DNA of 5,031 nucleotides, from positions 1 to 5,031 of the forward strand of contig WTGR01000775.1 in the NCBI GenBank assembly GCA_011523485.1, written 5' to 3'. The position numbers were made by a program, and so were the translations under genes. How positions within the stretch are numbered: the stretch's first letter is position 1; each line of letters opens with the position of its first letter. Below, in pieces: positions 4,642 through 5,031 of this stretch. This DNA comes from Acidobacteriota bacterium. GTDB lineage: Bacteria > Acidobacteriota > Vicinamibacteria > Vicinamibacterales > UBA8438. Under the pieces are notes generated by a model that did no database searches, was not told where the DNA came from, and was given only the letters and a program-made list of their open reading frames with translations.

Positions 4642-5031
4642 GCGCCACCGTCGAAGCGCTCGTCCGCCGCTTCTACGACGACCTCTGGAACCGGTGCGAC
4701 GCCACGCTCATACCCGTCCTCCTGACCGAGGACGTGACGCTGCGCGGCGCGTTCGGGCGCCACGCCGCCGGCCACGCGGCGTTTGCCGACTACCTGGAGC
4801 TGGTGCGCGGCGCTTTCCCGGATTTCGAGCAGACCATCGACCGGATCGTGGTGGATGGGGTCGGAGGCTCCGCGTTCGTCCGCCTGCGCTGCCGCGGGAC
4901 GCACCGGGGCCCCCTGTTCGGCTTGCCGGCGACCGGCCGGCGCATCAGCTACGAGGGAGCGGCCCGCTTCGAGATCCGCGACGGCCGGATCGCCGACATC
5001 TGGATCCTGGGCGACCTGCACAGTCTGATGC
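4638..5031 (+). CDS. SnoaL-like (NTF2-fold) ester cyclase family protein, 3' end missing
   Basis: This frame is open from a GTG at 4638 to the window edge (131 codons, no stop), so it is partial. The product begins MSATVEALVRRFYDDLWN, the usual first helix of SnoaL-like proteins, followed by a GxxAGHAAFADYL helix (about 40-53), AFPDFEQTIDRIVVDG (59-74), the family hallmark GTHRGPLFGLPATGRR (87-102), and RFEIRDGRIADIWILGD (110-126). Family members are small alpha+beta barrels; founding members cyclise polyketide esters, but most, including this one, have no known substrate, and many are stand-alone stress or accessory proteins. Residues present suggest only about 5-15 more at the C-terminus. 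The GTG overlaps the toxin stop (GTGA, 4638-4641), so it is probably translated from the vapBC mRNA. No polyketide genes are nearby. The start rests on the overlap and the domain beginning directly after it. Confidence 0.8.
   Translation, partial: MSATVEALVRRFYDDLWNRCDATLIPVLLTEDVTLRGAFGRHAAGHAAFADYLELVRGAFPDFEQTIDRIVVDGVGGSAFVRLRCRGTHRGPLFGLPATGRRISYEGAARFEIRDGRIADIWILGDLHSLM

Noticed and set aside
4783..5028. A + strand frame of 81 codons near the window end
   Set aside because: It lies inside the SnoaL-like gene in a different frame; its Ser/Arg-rich product has no motif.

Overview
The window is GC-rich DNA (roughly 70% by eye) with short intergenic gaps, and every gene is on the + strand. 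The GC level, a DUF4159 protein and a Tat-exported enolase-superfamily enzyme fit an acidobacterium, perhaps of the Vicinamibacteria type. That assignment is inference from gene content and composition; there is no rRNA or marker gene to confirm it.

Layout: (1) 1-115 is a leader with three copies of a 9-bp GC-rich repeat and a possible -10 box. (2) 116-949 encodes a secreted DUF4159 protein. (3) 950-1250 is a 301-bp gap with a small hairpin, a TACAAT -10-like box and a structured repeat (copy A). (4) 1251-2471 encodes a Tat-signal mandelate racemase/muconate lactonizing-type enzyme, best described as a putative sugar-acid dehydratase. (5) 2472-2601 is mostly filled by a second copy (B) of the same repeat. 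(6) 2602-3891 encodes an enolase (phosphopyruvate hydratase) with all catalytic residues but several unusual signature positions. (7) 3892-3967 is a short promoter region. (8) 3968-4641 is a VapBC-type toxin-antitoxin pair: an AbrB-fold antitoxin and a PIN-domain toxin overlapping by GTGA. (9) From 4638 to the window end is a SnoaL-like (NTF2 fold) gene that starts inside the toxin stop codon, again by a GTGA overlap, and runs off the edge.

The main non-coding observation is the structured repeat. Copies at about 1105-1205 and 2465-2574 lie directly upstream of two different enolase-superfamily genes. They align without gaps at an offset of 1360 over 86 bp, share a 28-bp block with one mismatch, and have a 5' hairpin in which two base pairs change in a compensatory way. 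Copy A begins about where transcription from the TACAAT box would start. Copy B begins inside the last codons of the upstream gene and includes that gene's stop codon. It could be a cis-acting leader RNA or a dispersed palindromic intergenic repeat; the window alone cannot decide.

The two enolase-superfamily genes may form one transcription unit (no clear promoter was seen between them). The vapB-vapC-snoaL set looks like a separate, translationally coupled unit with its own TATACT box.
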